In this document: positions 1 through 10,628 of the stretch, in pieces
How positions within the stretch are numbered: the stretch's first letter is position 1
How the letters are laid out: each line of letters opens with the position of its first letter
Assembly (NCBI GenBank): GCA_047528275.1
Contig: CP180023.1
Coordinates: 1,550,001-1,614,000, forward strand
Direction of reading: 5' to 3'
Source: G039954875 sp047528275
GTDB lineage: Bacteria > Bacteroidota > Bacteroidia > Flavobacteriales > Blattabacteriaceae
Length of the DNA stretch: 64,000 bases
Program-made: the position numbers and the translations under genes
Notes under the pieces: generated by a model
Databases searched by the model: none
Told to the model about the DNA's origin: nothing
Seen by the model: only the letters and a program-made list of their open reading frames with translations

Positions 1-1
1 A

Positions 2-97
2 AATTTAGACGACAAGAACATCGTAGATATAGCTCTAGAAGCCCTAACTAAAGATGGCCTATCTATATTCAAAAACACGAGAGATCATACAAGATAA
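2..97 (+). other. Possible 3' end of a truncated gene at the window edge
   Basis: An open frame enters from the left edge and stops at a TAA at 95-97, giving about 31 residues that end in KNTRDHTR. It has ordinary amino-acid composition, but it is too short to assign and may itself be a remnant. Nothing downstream on the same strand continues it. The flanking sequence shows no recognisable promoter or terminator. Confidence 0.2.
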
Positions 98-186
98 AAC
101 CTGTATAAAGAAAGTAGACATCATAGAAAAATGCATCTTTTTAAAAAACCTGATCCCTGTAAAAGGGATATCATCATTAGGTTCGC

Positions 187-2680
187 AATAGGAAATAGGG
201 TACCTCTTCGGTCTTTATCCTTCCTGATAAGAAAGCTTGGTCAAATTTATCTTCTTTTTATAGAATGATATTTTGCAATTCGAGGTTGAATGTGCCTGAA
301 TTTATATCTTTGATAGCCCAGTTAAGAGGGAATTCTCTTTTGCTGCCTTCTTGATAATCGTTTTTTGCATATTGATAGGTTTTTTTGAAGTAGTTTCCAT
401 AGGGACTTTGGTATATGCTGCTGTTGAGGTATATCTTGAAGGATCTACTTTTCCACGAGGTTTGGGATGTAGATCAGATGGGGGCAGAAAATTGGGATAT
501 TATTCACTCCGTAAAAGGAGTCTAATCCTATGATCTTGCCGAAGTAGGAAAAGAAGTAATAGAGGTATTTTTCGATGAAATTGAGCAGTTGGGTATTTTT
601 TTGGATGTAGGAGGCGATACCCTTACTGTAGTGATATTCTTTGGTGCTCTCGTCGTAATAAACTGTTCCTTGTTAATTACCTTATTGATAGTTTTCTATT
701 TTTTTCGAGCTTGGATAGATTTTCTTTTATGGATGAGGGTTTTAGGATTTTTTAAAGGAAAATTTAGATCACTGGAATTAATCGTTTAGCGATTAGAATC
801 CTTGATTTGATGGAATATATCTATTGTAATTGTTCAAGAAGGTTTCGAGGGGCTTTTGGTTCTTTTAAAATATAACGCTAACGTATATGAATATCAATCC
901 TGTGAATTGTCTATTGATATGGAAGGCACCTTTTAATAATAAATTTATATTAGTTTTTTAGGAGTCAGATACTAAAGTCTTAGTCTTGTCTTTGAGAGTG
1001 AAGCTCTACCAATAGTTCAATTCGAGTGGCTCCTCTTGTAACGTGATCTCTAGATTGAGGTTTTTATCTTTGGGTAGCTGAGGTCGTAGGTCGGCTAGCA
1101 AGATGAAAATGATTACAGTGTTTTGAGTCGCTGTAGAGACTAATGTTACCTGTCAGGGGATTGTAGATCCTCAATAGTCTGTCAATACCTTGGATCTCTA
1201 ATAGTTCTTTTCGAAGATTGGTGTCATCGTTAGTTTTTTAGATTTGTAGGATGTTTAGTAATCGCTTGACTTGGCCTTTGAGTAGGGGATTTAACCTCTG
1301 TCCAATTGACTTGCCAGTAGGGGGCATTAAATGTGGTTTGGGTTGGGGGTTTATCAAGTTGTTTGTTGTAATGTTTAGATAGGCTGTCTTGCTCTTTTTA
1401 CTCAGACCGATCAATTCGGTGTGTTTGGTTGGATATTCTTTATTGAGGATGAGGTTCTTGTCTATTTTTTTTTTCTAGCAGCCGTAAGGCTTGTTTTTTT
1501 TGTGTATCTGCCACCGGTGGGGAATTCTCATAGGTCATACTCATCTACTGGTATTTGTTTGGGTATTTCTACTTTGAGGAGGGTGCTTTCGATACTGGTG
1601 GCTTCTTTCCTTTTGATCGTCTTGGTCTATCCTAGTCCGTTTTGGTATATTAACTGGGTTCTTGGCCCAATTAGTTCTTCTTAGGTTGATAGGGTATTTC
1701 GTATTTTCTTCTTTCTCTCCTCTGCTAATTGGAAACCGTTCTCTTCTAATGTGCGCTCTGGGTGTTCGGCAACATAGCAGTCTTTGGTTATTGTTTTTAT
1801 GTCTGAGCTCTGCTACCGGACAAGTTTCTATAATTCCTCCTACGATATCTTCTGCTTGGATCAATAGAATGGCGTGAGGCAGGGCTACTCTCAACAAGTG
1901 GTCTTTTTACTATAACGGATAAGTCTTTTTCGGAAGGGTTGCCATGAAATAGAGTAATCTGATCATTGTCTACGCATTCTCTCATACGTTTGTAGACGGT
2001 CTAATCTGATAGATAGATGAAAATGGATTTGATACTTTTAATGGATAGTGTGTTCGATATGTTTTAGTAGTTGCTCTTTTCTGAGGATCAGGTGGATTTG
2101 TCCCAGATCTTGTGTGCCTCGAAATATTGCCAGCTCTAGAATGATCACTTGGACTTGTATTGCTTTGGATTACAGAATATTATATCAGGTTTATAGAATG
2201 ACTGTATCTGATTGGTCTTGGGTTGAGTTTGTTATTTTTTTTAAGGCTTTCGTTGTTATGAGTTTAAGTTCTGGGGTGGAGTCGAATAGGTCTATTTAGT
2301 GTTGATTGATGGCTCTCAATAAGTTGAGGACAAGATATAATGCTGAGCGTACGATACCTTCTTCAATAAAAAATTTTTCTAGGATACTTTGAGATTTTTT
2401 TTTCCTGAACAGCCAATGCGTTGCGCCCTATGATATTGATACCAACTAGGGCATCTCGTAGGGTATGATCATTAATAACATAATATCGATTAGCGAGTTT
2501 TTTTTAAGAAACTGTAAGTATATCCTTTATCAATGGTCCCTTCCTTGACACTAGACGTCAATAGGCCTTTCTCTACCATATTGTAGGATACTAGACTCAG
2601 GTGGCCTATGTTGCCGGTGTTCGAGTTTTCTTCTCAAATTTTTTTGAGGTCCCAGGAATATATTATATATTGTAATACAG
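187..2680 (-). pseudogene. Decayed minus-strand coding remnants, family not recognised
   Basis: No intact gene lies here. Read on the minus strand, stretches with protein-like composition jump between frames and are broken by many stops. Examples are KGYTYSFLKK followed by LRDALVGINIIGRNALAVQ near 2400-2550, LPKDKNLNLEI near 1050-1080, and FFSYFGKIIGLDSFYGVNN near 500-560. The last readable piece, with REFPLNWAIKDINSGTFNLE at about 250-310, ends at a stop near 187. The plus-strand frames over the same bases are dominated by F, L and V, as expected of the complement of lysine- and asparagine-rich coding. I could not match the pieces to a family and cannot say whether this was one gene or two; a large secreted or surface protein is possible but is only a guess. 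Confidence 0.35.
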
Positions 2681-2759
2681 TTATTTAAAACTTAAAACTA
2701 ATACAGTGATCTCGACAGAACTAGAGATCTCTCTATGGCCTACTAGGGAGGGGGGGGAT

Positions 2760-3560
2760 GAAAAATAGAACTTAACTTTCTCATTGATCTCTTTATGGGT
2801 GAAAATATTCTCACCTTTTTTTTTATTAGGACCTCTTTCTTTACCCCATTTATTTTTTTAATAATGGAGTTACTCAATTTTTTATAAGCGTATCGCCTAG
2901 TTGCAGAATGATATTGGGGTCAAGTTGTACACCCTTTTTAAATAATTCTTTTCTATAAAGTTTATCAGCTTCTTCATATCTTGATTCTGTTACCTCTAAC
3001 TTGAGATTTTTTATATTTTAAATAAAAAAATTAATATTTATAAATAATTATAAATACTTTATACAGCAACATAGTCTTTCTAATATACTTTGATGTATTA
3101 TGAAGAGTACAAGGTCACTTTGACATATCTCAACTAAATTGTTATTTAAAAATCTATCGGGCCTAAAGGTTACAAATTCCCCTGCAGGTATGAAAGAGAG
3201 TTTTTTCAACAGAATTATTTCATTTTTCCTCATTATCTTATAACTGTCTCTAACCGTATCTAAAATCAATGCCATACTCTTACTCCCTTTCTTAGCCAAG
3301 GATATAAGAATTATTTATATTCACTCCTCCATCCAGACTTTCTACAGCTATTGAATAAAACTCTAATTCAGGAGGTACTTTAAAGGATTTTTTGTAAAAT
3401 AGTTCCTCTATAGGAGTATCATATATGGCTCTTCTAATTTGATCAAAAGTATCTCCCCATTTGGATTCGGGGAGAAATTCTGAAATTGTCACTTCTACAG
3501 GGGATATTTTACCTCAGCCATAATCTTGTGAGAGCTCTAATGGACCTTAAATCTTTTTAA
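2760..3560 (-). pseudogene. Decayed minus-strand gene remnant, unassigned
   Basis: Two short minus-strand frames, 3492-3292 and 3299-3048, overlap by eight bases and read as one protein broken by a frameshift near 3295: SIAVESLDGGVNINNSYILG runs on into SKSMALILDTVRDSYKIMRK. Further down, at about 3010-2890, another stretch contains ADKLYRKELFKKGVQLDPNI, which resembles a tetratricopeptide-type helix pair. Stops separate it from the piece above. The sequence is very AT-rich. No family was recognised, and the link between the pieces is inference from spacing and strand. Confidence 0.3.
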
Positions 3561-3659
3561 AATAAGTACAGTGACCGCAATACGTAAGTCCTCTATTTGA
3601 TCAAAATTAATATGTACTTTTTTGTATTAAAGTACTGTATTAAACTTAGTTGTTAATAT

Positions 3660-4650
3660 TTATTTAATAAATTATATAAAAAAATGATTATAAACTTTTC
3701 TACCTCAGTCATCAATAGTAGAGATACGAATGTTCTTAAAAATCTTTGTACTTTGTTCAGGTAACATATCCCAATCATAATAATGTCCTTCAAACTTTTT
3801 AAAAATCGCATACCGAGCATTATTAAACGAAAATGTCAAACGTCCATGCAACCATAGCTCCATATCATAGTTCTTTAGATTTTCTCCTGTGAGAAAATAT
3901 CTGATCTCTTTGATTTGTATCTTAGTAGTAATAATTCTTTCGACCTCATCAACAGTATTTATAAAAGATTGTCGGTTTTTACCCTAACGGGTTACAAACT
4001 CTCTCTGTCTATCCCATATTCTTTGGTGAGGAAATCAATAGCTGTATTATCACCTATCTTATCCTTATGCTTCTATAAATAATTCATGATAAACGATATA
4101 ATCTGGTTTACTCTGGTAGGGTCGCATGGATAAAATCTGAATGCTTCACCTTATCTTTCTTACGAACTTAAAGTTTTCGTATTTGATATCTTTCAATGAT
4201 TTACTCTCAATAGGATCTTGCAATGTCTTGGTTAAATAGGCTTGAGCGTCGCTAAAAATTATACCATCTTTATAATAATAAGACCATACCTTTAAATAAT
4301 CCACTTCAACCTCACCTAATCTACCTATCCATACACAAAAAAAATGTATCTGGTATTGGGATAGATATTTCATCTACTCTATTCCAAATTGCAGTAAAAA
4401 CATATTCCATAAATAATTTCTGAACATCATATAAATGACTATTTCTCGAACAAGAAAATTTTTCTATCTGAATACAAATCCCTAATAATAAATCGTATTC
4501 TTTCACAGTATTAGCATAAAAAATGGTTTTAAAAAATTATTCATAAAGCAATTTCAACTTATCAAAACCCGATTTGTTTAAGGAAATTATATCACTTTCA
4601 TATTCCAAGATGGTATCTAGGTAATTCTTTATTTGATCTATAGTATTCAT
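3660..4650 (-). pseudogene. Decayed gene of unknown family, start still visible
   Basis: An ATG at 4650 opens a readable protein beginning MNTIDQIKNYLDTILEYESD. It meets a single in-frame TAA near 4540, continues in the same frame to about 4321, then shifts frame at a run of eight A bases (about 4335-4342) and continues as LGEVEVDYLKVWSYYYKDG to 4146. Later pieces, including NYDMELWLHGRLTFSFNNAR and HYYDWDMLPEQSTKIFKNI, extend it to about 3700. That makes a former protein of roughly 320 residues with one stop and several shifts, less eroded than its neighbours and so perhaps a younger pseudogene. The product is not recognised; the acidic, aromatic-rich sequence has no signal peptide or membrane segment. 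Confidence 0.4.
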
Positions 4651-4723
4651 AATTGATAGTATTATGTAATAAATATATAAATATTTAAATTATAATTATA
4701 AATTATGTTAAATAAACATAATC

Positions 4724-5320
4724 TTATAGTATAATATCAAAAACGAAGAAAAATTTAATGTGCAACTTATTAAATGCAAAACCTAAACCCAAGCCCAATA
4801 AGGCCCCAGAGAAAATATCCAATGGATAATGCACTCCGAGATACACCCGGCTATAGGCTATCATACCCGCCCACAATAAAAGAAGAAAAAGGGCATATCG
4901 GGCATAGGGACGAAGTATTTTCCCTAAAAATAAAGCCAATGCAAAATGATTGGCCGCATGCCCAGAAGAGAATCCATAGTACCCACCACAGAAGCCCTGG
5001 GCCAGCCTCACTTGATCAGCAATAATAGGATCCCAACAAGGCCTATAGCGTTTGACAGTATGCTTGATCAGATTGGTTGTCTGGTCTGCAGAAAGGATCA
5101 GTAAGCTGATAAATACCAACGTAACCGTAGCACACTTCCAACCCCAGAGATGATACATGAGCAAAATCAAGACGACATAAGCCGGGATCCAAGTCTCCAT
5201 ACGCGTCATATAGAGCCAAAAGCTATCCCAACTCGAATTGCCCAATCGATTCAGGTAAAGCAACCAACACTGATCTTGCTGTATGATCGCATCTGGAACA
5301 AACATGGCTTCAAGTCTCAC
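4724..5320 (-). CDS. PAP2-family membrane phosphatase
   Basis: A 198-residue integral membrane protein of the PAP2 (type 2 phosphatidic acid phosphatase) superfamily. These enzymes remove phosphate from lipid phosphates such as phosphatidic acid or undecaprenyl pyrophosphate. All three signature motifs are present: KHTVKRYRP (the K-x6-RP motif), SSGHAANHF in place of the usual PSGH, and SRVYLGVHYPLD (the SR-x5-H-x3-D motif). Several hydrophobic segments surround them. The catalytic histidines and arginines are kept, so activity is plausible; the proline-to-serine change in PSGH is mild. The gene overlaps the end of tatA by 11 bases and is probably translated with it. A second ATG at 5305 is an alternative start. 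Lipid-carrier recycling for cell-wall synthesis would suit the neighbourhood, but the substrate is inferred. Confidence 0.85.
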   Translation of the reverse strand: MRLEAMFVPDAIIQQDQCWLLYLNRLGNSSWDSFWLYMTRMETWIPAYVVLILLMYHLWGWKCATVTLVFISLLILSADQTTNLIKHTVKRYRPCWDPIIADQVRLAQGFCGGYYGFSSGHAANHFALALFLGKILRPYARYALFLLLLWAGMIAYSRVYLGVHYPLDIFSGALLGLGLGFAFNKLHIKFFFVFDIIL

Positions 5321-5579
5321 GTTTTACAGAGCCTGAGAAATCTTTATCGAGTTCTCGTCCAATCTCCCGGACCTCGTCTTTAGCCTGTTTTTCTGACTCT
5401 TCTACCTTATCGCCAGCCTCCCAAATCTCTTGTTTGATCTTTTGGGTAGCATTGCGCAACTGACGTATCCCCTCACCAAGGCCACGGGCGATCTCGGGGA
5501 TCTTCTTTGGTCCAAACAGCAAGACGGCCACAAGGATGATGAAAAAGCCCTCTTCAAAACTGATGAACAATGACGTCAT
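5310..5579 (-). CDS. tatA: Sec-independent translocase subunit TatA/E
   Basis: An 89-residue protein with the TatA/B architecture: a single N-terminal membrane helix (residues about 5-20, FISFEEGFFIILVAVLLFGP), the hinge FGPKKIPEIARGLGEGIRQL, and a charged amphipathic helix with an acidic/basic tail. The FGPKKIPE hinge and the length favour TatA/TatE over TatB. TatA builds the pore of the twin-arginine pathway together with TatC, which is not in this window. The gene is intact although the neighbouring secDF is destroyed. An AGGAGA stretch a few bases before the ATG resembles a Shine-Dalgarno site, which Bacteroidota genes often lack. It overlaps the following PAP2 gene. Confidence 0.88.
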   Translation of the reverse strand: MTSLFISFEEGFFIILVAVLLFGPKKIPEIARGLGEGIRQLRNATQKIKQEIWEAGDKVEESEKQAKDEVREIGRELDKDFSGSVKRET

Positions 5580-5611
5580 ATTCTTATGAGTTCTCCTCGC
5601 TAAAGTTAAAT

Positions 5612-8060
5612 GATTCTAATAAAATAGGAACCTGATTCCTCAATGTTTTTCCAGATGATCCTTACAGATCTTTTTGGGTTCTTTTTGATAAAATCATACA
5701 TCAACGCAGTAACGACGAAGAGATAAGAATAGATACCAAATATGATACCTACCAACAAGGAAAACATAAACCACGGATAGTATCCCTATCGAAGAGGAAG
5801 ATGACGAAGATGAGAAAGATCATGATCAACAAAGTATTGACCGTACGGATCAAAGTGCTACTGATGGCTTGATTAGACTACCTAACGGAAGGGCATTTGA
5901 GGATTTTCGGAAACATACTCGCGTATGGGTCATAGACGATCATGCTCCGAGACTGAATTGCCACCTTCTAAATCGGATCAAGATGTAGAGAAAAACACCG
6001 AGCAGTAAGAACAGGATCGCCAAAAATGCTCCCTTAGTGATATGCTTGGTCAGTGTGTAAAGTACTTTCACCGAAGACAAGACGCCGAAGACACGTCCAT
6101 CTTGCACATTTTTAAATTGATCCAGACTCATGCTCGTAGGTAAATGCAACTTCAAGTCCATATAGAGCTTTTCGATCATCTCCTAATCTGCTTGGGGACT
6201 GTCCTGATCAACTTTATATTTGGTAGTAATTTTTACCTGATTGTCTCCACCAGAGCTGTTTAACCTCTGGTGGAGACAAAACACCATTCTCAACATAAAC
6301 TGGAGCCAAATTCGCCGCGATTTTCTCTGGAGTCATCAGATCGGTCGAAACGTATAACATAAGTACATCAATCGATGAAATCTACACCGAGATTCAACCC
6401 ACGAGTAAATAAAGAAATTAAGCCGGCAGATCAACCATACAGCTAAGAAAATCAAAAAAAAAGATACTAATAATCAGGGTTATATCAAAACCCTGGATCA
6501 GCCCTTTTCCAAATATAAACAAGATAATCCCGGTCAGAAATGTAGTCAACTGTCCATAGATGATTTACGATACCACCCTTAAAACTGTAACTCTTATCGA
6601 TTACTCGACTCAATACTTTCCCATTATAAAGCTCTTCTTTGACACGTTCGTAAAACGAAATATTTGCATCAACGACCATTATCAAAGTCAGTACGATACC
6701 GGAAATATCAGTCAGGGTCAGCACAACGCTAAAGGAAGTTAAAATACAGAAAATGAAAAATAAGTCAAAGATATACATAAGATCTGCATAAAAAAACCAT
6801 AATATAGTAAAAAAATCATCTACACGAATACGGGACCAAAGTGATCAAAGAAAAGATCAACCCGATTCGGATAGCCTCATACCCAAGTAAAGACTCCACA
6901 ATCTCGGCTTGGATGATCCGATAATGAGTATGTAATTTACTGTAATTCAAGATATTGACAAAATAATCAGTCTTTTATACGGTAAAATTTCCTGAGATCT
7001 CCGACCGCCCATTGGAGATCATCGTATTGACGTTGGGTTCCGTATAGACCAAGTTGTCCAAGACGACGGTAATTCTATTACCAATATTTTTCTCCATGAC
7101 ATAGCTTCCAAATGTGAGAACATTCAAAATTCATATTCATACTAATAACCAACTGATTGAACTATTAAAAAAACCTATCGGAACTGACGATCAGATCACC
7201 ACAGAAGGCGGGTTTACACTCGGGATCGGTACAGATGGCATACAATTCTAAAAATTCTTCTTTGACTCACCCGACTTAACAGCCCACAAGAATTTGATCG
7301 TACGAAAATGAAGCGGCAATAGTTCCTGAGCTTTGGAATCATTCAAGATCTGATCGATTTGATCCATGTCTAGCAGGTCGACTCAATTCATCGTATTTTC
7401 ATGGCGCCTGTTCGAAAGGTGCAATAAAGCCAGCAAAGAGTGAGGCGAGGTAGCCGACACTTCAGTCGAATATTTTTTCGTAGCCTTTTTTTTTCCAAAA
7501 TGGCTTCCACACTAGACTTTTTATTCGATACATTCATATCATTATCAGGAGATTTATCTGTATTCTTATCACATTGAACAGAGACTCCAACGGAGAGCTT
7601 GTCTAAAGCCTGAAAATAGGGGGTGAGCACCTTAGGATCGTAAACCTCCCAAAACTGAAACTGAACAGAATTTTACAATAACTTCTTTAGGCATTACGTA
7701 TTCGACATCCTTAACACCAGAGAACTCTACCAAGATACACGGACCGAACGCTCGATGCGTTGAATCTTGGGTTGGGCGACACCAAAACGGCCGATACACA
7801 AATAGATTACATCATAAAACGTAGCAATAGAGGCTTCGACCTTTTTTCAGATGGATATTTTCGACTTCTTGTCCTGAACTGTTGTAACTGATCTGATCGA
7901 TTAAGAGTTTTTTTCAAAAATTTCAGGAAAATTCAATTACACTTTAGCCTTCTGGATTTGTTTCTGCTCTTGGAGAGATTGGAAGAAGAGGGAAAAGTAA
8001 TTATACTTCAGGAATAAAAACCGAGTCGTATTCTTAGGTGAAGAATCCAAATATTGTTGC
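5612..8060 (-). pseudogene. secDF: secDF pseudogene (fused protein-export subunit SecDF)
   Basis: Minus-strand pieces in changing frames line up in order along a Bacteroidota-type SecDF fusion. FGVAQPKIQRIE lies near 7770 and the SecD segment with FQFWEVYD near 7650. VLDNLVYTEPNVNTMISNG lies near 7050. The SecD membrane motif GIVLTLIMVVDANISFYERV follows near 6670, and SecF pieces IRTVNTLLIMIFLIFVIFLF and MYDFIKKNPKRSVRIIWKNI lie at 5830-5630. Stops and frameshifts are frequent throughout, and the first part of SecD is not recognisable. SecDF uses the proton gradient to help preproteins leave the Sec channel; it is not strictly essential in bacteria. Loss of it beside an intact TatA is notable. 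It cannot make a functional product. Confidence 0.85.
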
Positions 8061-8202
8061 TCTTTCTAAAGATCACCTTGAGCACAAACGATTGCATTTC
8101 ACTCCACCCTATAAACGTAATAGGTAAAACTTAAGTAATACAGATATATAATTGATAATTTAATTAATAGGAATTAAATAAAACCTATTTCTCATATTTC
8201 CA

Positions 8203-8995
8203 ATGGTGTTTTATATGAATAAACGAGCAAATATAAACTTTCGATCCTATAGAAGCGTCAAAACAGTTCTGAATAAAACTTTTCTATCCAAGGCATATTT
8301 TCAAAAATCAACTACACTTAGCACTACTCAAAAAAAATATCAATGTATTCTTTTTAATGAGTTTAAGTCAATATTTAAAAGTAAATTTTACCTATTTCAT
8401 TGTTTTTATGGTATCTCAAAGTCCAATTTAGGCCACTTAACGTTATAGTTTCTTAGAAGAGATTTAAATAGGTACTTTAGATGGGAAAGGAATATTTCCC
8501 TAATGTCAAAACTTTAGGAAAATGACTTCCATAGTATTTTTTTAAAAAAAATATAAAATCCTCATTATAAAAGAATACTATAAGATATTTTGGAATATAC
8601 TGAATGATTTATCTAAAATAGATCCATATAAATGGCCTAAGAATATACCTAGAGAAATCGATCATACAAATTGGAATTTTTGTTTTCAAGGAGAATCAAT
8701 ATTCGTAGTTTGTAACACACCCTCAATATCCAGAGGTAAAGCAAAAATTCAGTAGTTTTATGCTTACTATTTCAACCTCGATGAGTTTTCAATGATATTC
8801 TGACTGAAAACCAAGAATCAATAAATCGGGCTATACAACCGATAAGAAAAAAAAAATACAAAAAATTGATATAATTCCTCCTTCTCCTTATCTTGGATTA
8901 TATGGAGATTCAGAAAAAAGAGAGTACAAACAATATCTCTTAGAAAACAATAACGTAGAAATTTTCTCATGTCTATTCAAAATATTAAACATAAA
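8203..8995 (+). pseudogene. YqcI/YcgG-family protein pseudogene
   Basis: Plus-strand pieces resemble the YqcI/YcgG family, whose function is uncharacterised. The clearest is DPYKWPKNIPREIDHTNWNF followed by CFQGESIFVVCNTPSISRGK (about 8620-8740). Then come degenerate pieces corresponding to the family's FQPR region and a PPSPYLGLYGDSEKREYKQYLLE-like stretch, with stops between. An open frame of 81 codons at 8203-8448 upstream may be the N-terminal part; it ends with HCFYGISKSNLGHL, which resembles the family's cysteine-containing N-terminal motif. At least three interruptions lie inside. The gene is dead; the family assignment is from the W-CF-GE-VCNTP pattern only. Confidence 0.55.
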
Positions 8996-9317
8996 ACTAT
9001 AAAAAATGAATGTTAATATTTACAATAACTATATTGAAATCGAGGATTTGAATACAATAATCTACAAATTTCTTCCTTAATAAGTATCAATAGAGATTCA
9101 AAATAACATTCTATATAAAAACATAATAATTACAAGAATAACATAATTAAATATTAATTATATTAAAAGATTCTATAGAATTCTTTTAGGAAAAAAATAA
9201 AATACTTTGTAATCCAGAAGATATTATTCTCTTAACAAGAGGTACTTATCATGGTTCAATAGCTCAGAAAGAAGGTACCATCTATCTTATAGCTTTTTAA
9301 TACTTATTCCATCTATT
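8996..9317. other. AT-rich stretch without an intact gene
   Basis: Very AT-rich sequence with short scattered plus-strand pieces. One, CNPEDIILLTRGTYHGS near 9210-9260, has the rhythm of a PLP-dependent MocR/aminotransferase segment but is too short and too broken to call. No hairpin, tRNA or repeat was seen. Confidence 0.3.
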
Positions 9318-9655
9318 ATGTGCCCACACTCAAAAAATCCCTAGGCCTGATTCAAGGCATAATCTTAATAATCAATATCGTATTGTGAGCAGGTTTGTTT
9401 ATACTTCCAAGTTTAGCAATCCAATAGGTCGGTGATAAGGTTTTGATGATGTGGTTGATCACCACAATTTTCTCCTTCCCCCTGCTCTTGGTCTTCATCC
9501 TACTAGGGAGACCGTATCCCAATGCAAGTGGAGTGGCAGATTTTGTCGGCATGTTTTGGGGTAAAAGGCCTATGCGATGACCATCTTCATCTCCCTAGGT
9601 ACGATCTTACTCGGTCTGCCTTTAATCAATCTAACAGGCGGTTATTTTGTATTGG
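9318..9655 (+). pseudogene. Truncated amino-acid permease (APC superfamily) pseudogene
   Basis: Plus-strand reading gives the start of an APC-type transporter. KKSLGLIQGIILIINIV lies at about 9330-9385 (the first helix, with an in-frame TGA just after). Then come KVLMMWLITTIFSFPLLLVF, GRPYPNASGVADFVGMFWGK (about 9500-9560) and, after a frameshift, TIFISLGTILLGLPLINLTG (to about 9640). The order and spacing match the first third of a permease of about 430 residues. Everything after this is missing: the reading runs directly into the opposite-strand phoH remnant. A one-piece deletion that removed both 3' ends is the simplest explanation. Confidence 0.65.
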
Positions 9656-10615
9656 TGCTGGATGGATTTTAAATTGTCCCACAAGGTTTGCATGTAGGGA
9701 TTAATCTTCGATTTGATTTCACTAGGCAGAATAAAGCCGATATCTCTATTACCCAATGACACGATAGGCCGTAGGTAGATCTGTTTGAAATCGTGTCGCT
9801 GTGCCCAAAGTACCGGACAAGGCCCCCCAAAAGGTGTCTTACTTATGCCGCCCACACCACATAGATAGCTACTAGATTGATTTCAGGCTACAAAATGGTA
9901 TACAAAGCAAAAGCCTGATCGGGATTTCGTCGTTTTATTCCAAAACAATTTTTTCAACCTTTTCTAGATTTTTCGAAAAAGAATTATAATAAGCCAAAAC
10001 CGAGGCGGAAGCACATCTGCAAGATATAATACCGATTAGGGAATATTTTCAACGTTTCAAGAAATACCTCAGCAGTCAGACTATCTTCTTGGTAAGATCT
10101 ATCGATGAGTTCCTTAGGAAAATAGGGAATCTTGGCAATGCGTCTGTATGAAAATATTCAAGATTTTTAACCTTGTCTGTCTCAAAATCTTCGGTTTTCA
10201 AATTCAAGACCTTAGTTTTCAAGCACAGGTTAACGTCTTTACTGACTAGGATGAGTTATCGCTCTTTTTCCTCTTGTTGTATACTCAGAGCGGCATACAA
10301 TATTTTATTGTTCTATCTCTATGGGTAAGATAGAGACCTTTTGGGCTCCTTTGAAGGAACGAGACGAAGGTATGATGATCTTAAAACTACCTTTTTTTTT
10401 TCCCTCAGCAGAGGGATCCAATCACGGAGAATATGGTCTTGCGAATGCTTGTCCAAAAATCGGATAAATTCCCTGGCTTCAGATTTTTTGATATCATTAC
10501 CTTTTTTAAAGAGATCGATCTTTTCTAAAATCGTTATGTGGATAGTTACATTATATTCATCAAAATTCATGATACAATTATAATCGAAAACGATCACTGA
10601 AATATCCAAGACGAA
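9640..10615 (-). pseudogene. PhoH-type PIN/ATPase pseudogene
   Basis: The minus strand carries the remains of a PIN-domain plus PhoH-ATPase protein (YlaK-like). The N-terminal PIN part is fairly well kept: DISVIVFDYNCIMNFDEYNV, then EKIDLFKKGNDIKKSEAREF and LDKHSQDHILRDWIPL (10600-10420). Further on come SSVLAYYNS-type and VILVSKDVNLCLK-type pieces. A ruined P-loop region near 9840 precedes IYLRPIVSLGNRDIGFILPS and KSKINPYMQTLWDNLKSIQ (9770-9670). The C-terminal quarter is absent and the remnant abuts the permease remnant. It begins only a few bases after the surA stop codon, so the two were probably co-transcribed. PhoH ATPases are thought to act in RNA metabolism. Confidence 0.75.
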
Positions 10616-10628
10616 AATTTCTCCAGTA

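Noticed and set aside
351..789. Two hydrophobic plus-strand open frames of 60 and 66 codons
   Set aside because: They lie opposite the readable minus-strand remnant and are rich in F, L and V, as expected for the complement of lysine/asparagine-rich coding; no start context or neighbour supports them.
1541..1897. A 118-codon minus-strand frame rich in arginine
   Set aside because: Composition is unlike real proteins of this genome, and better protein-like text appears in another minus-strand frame over the same bases.
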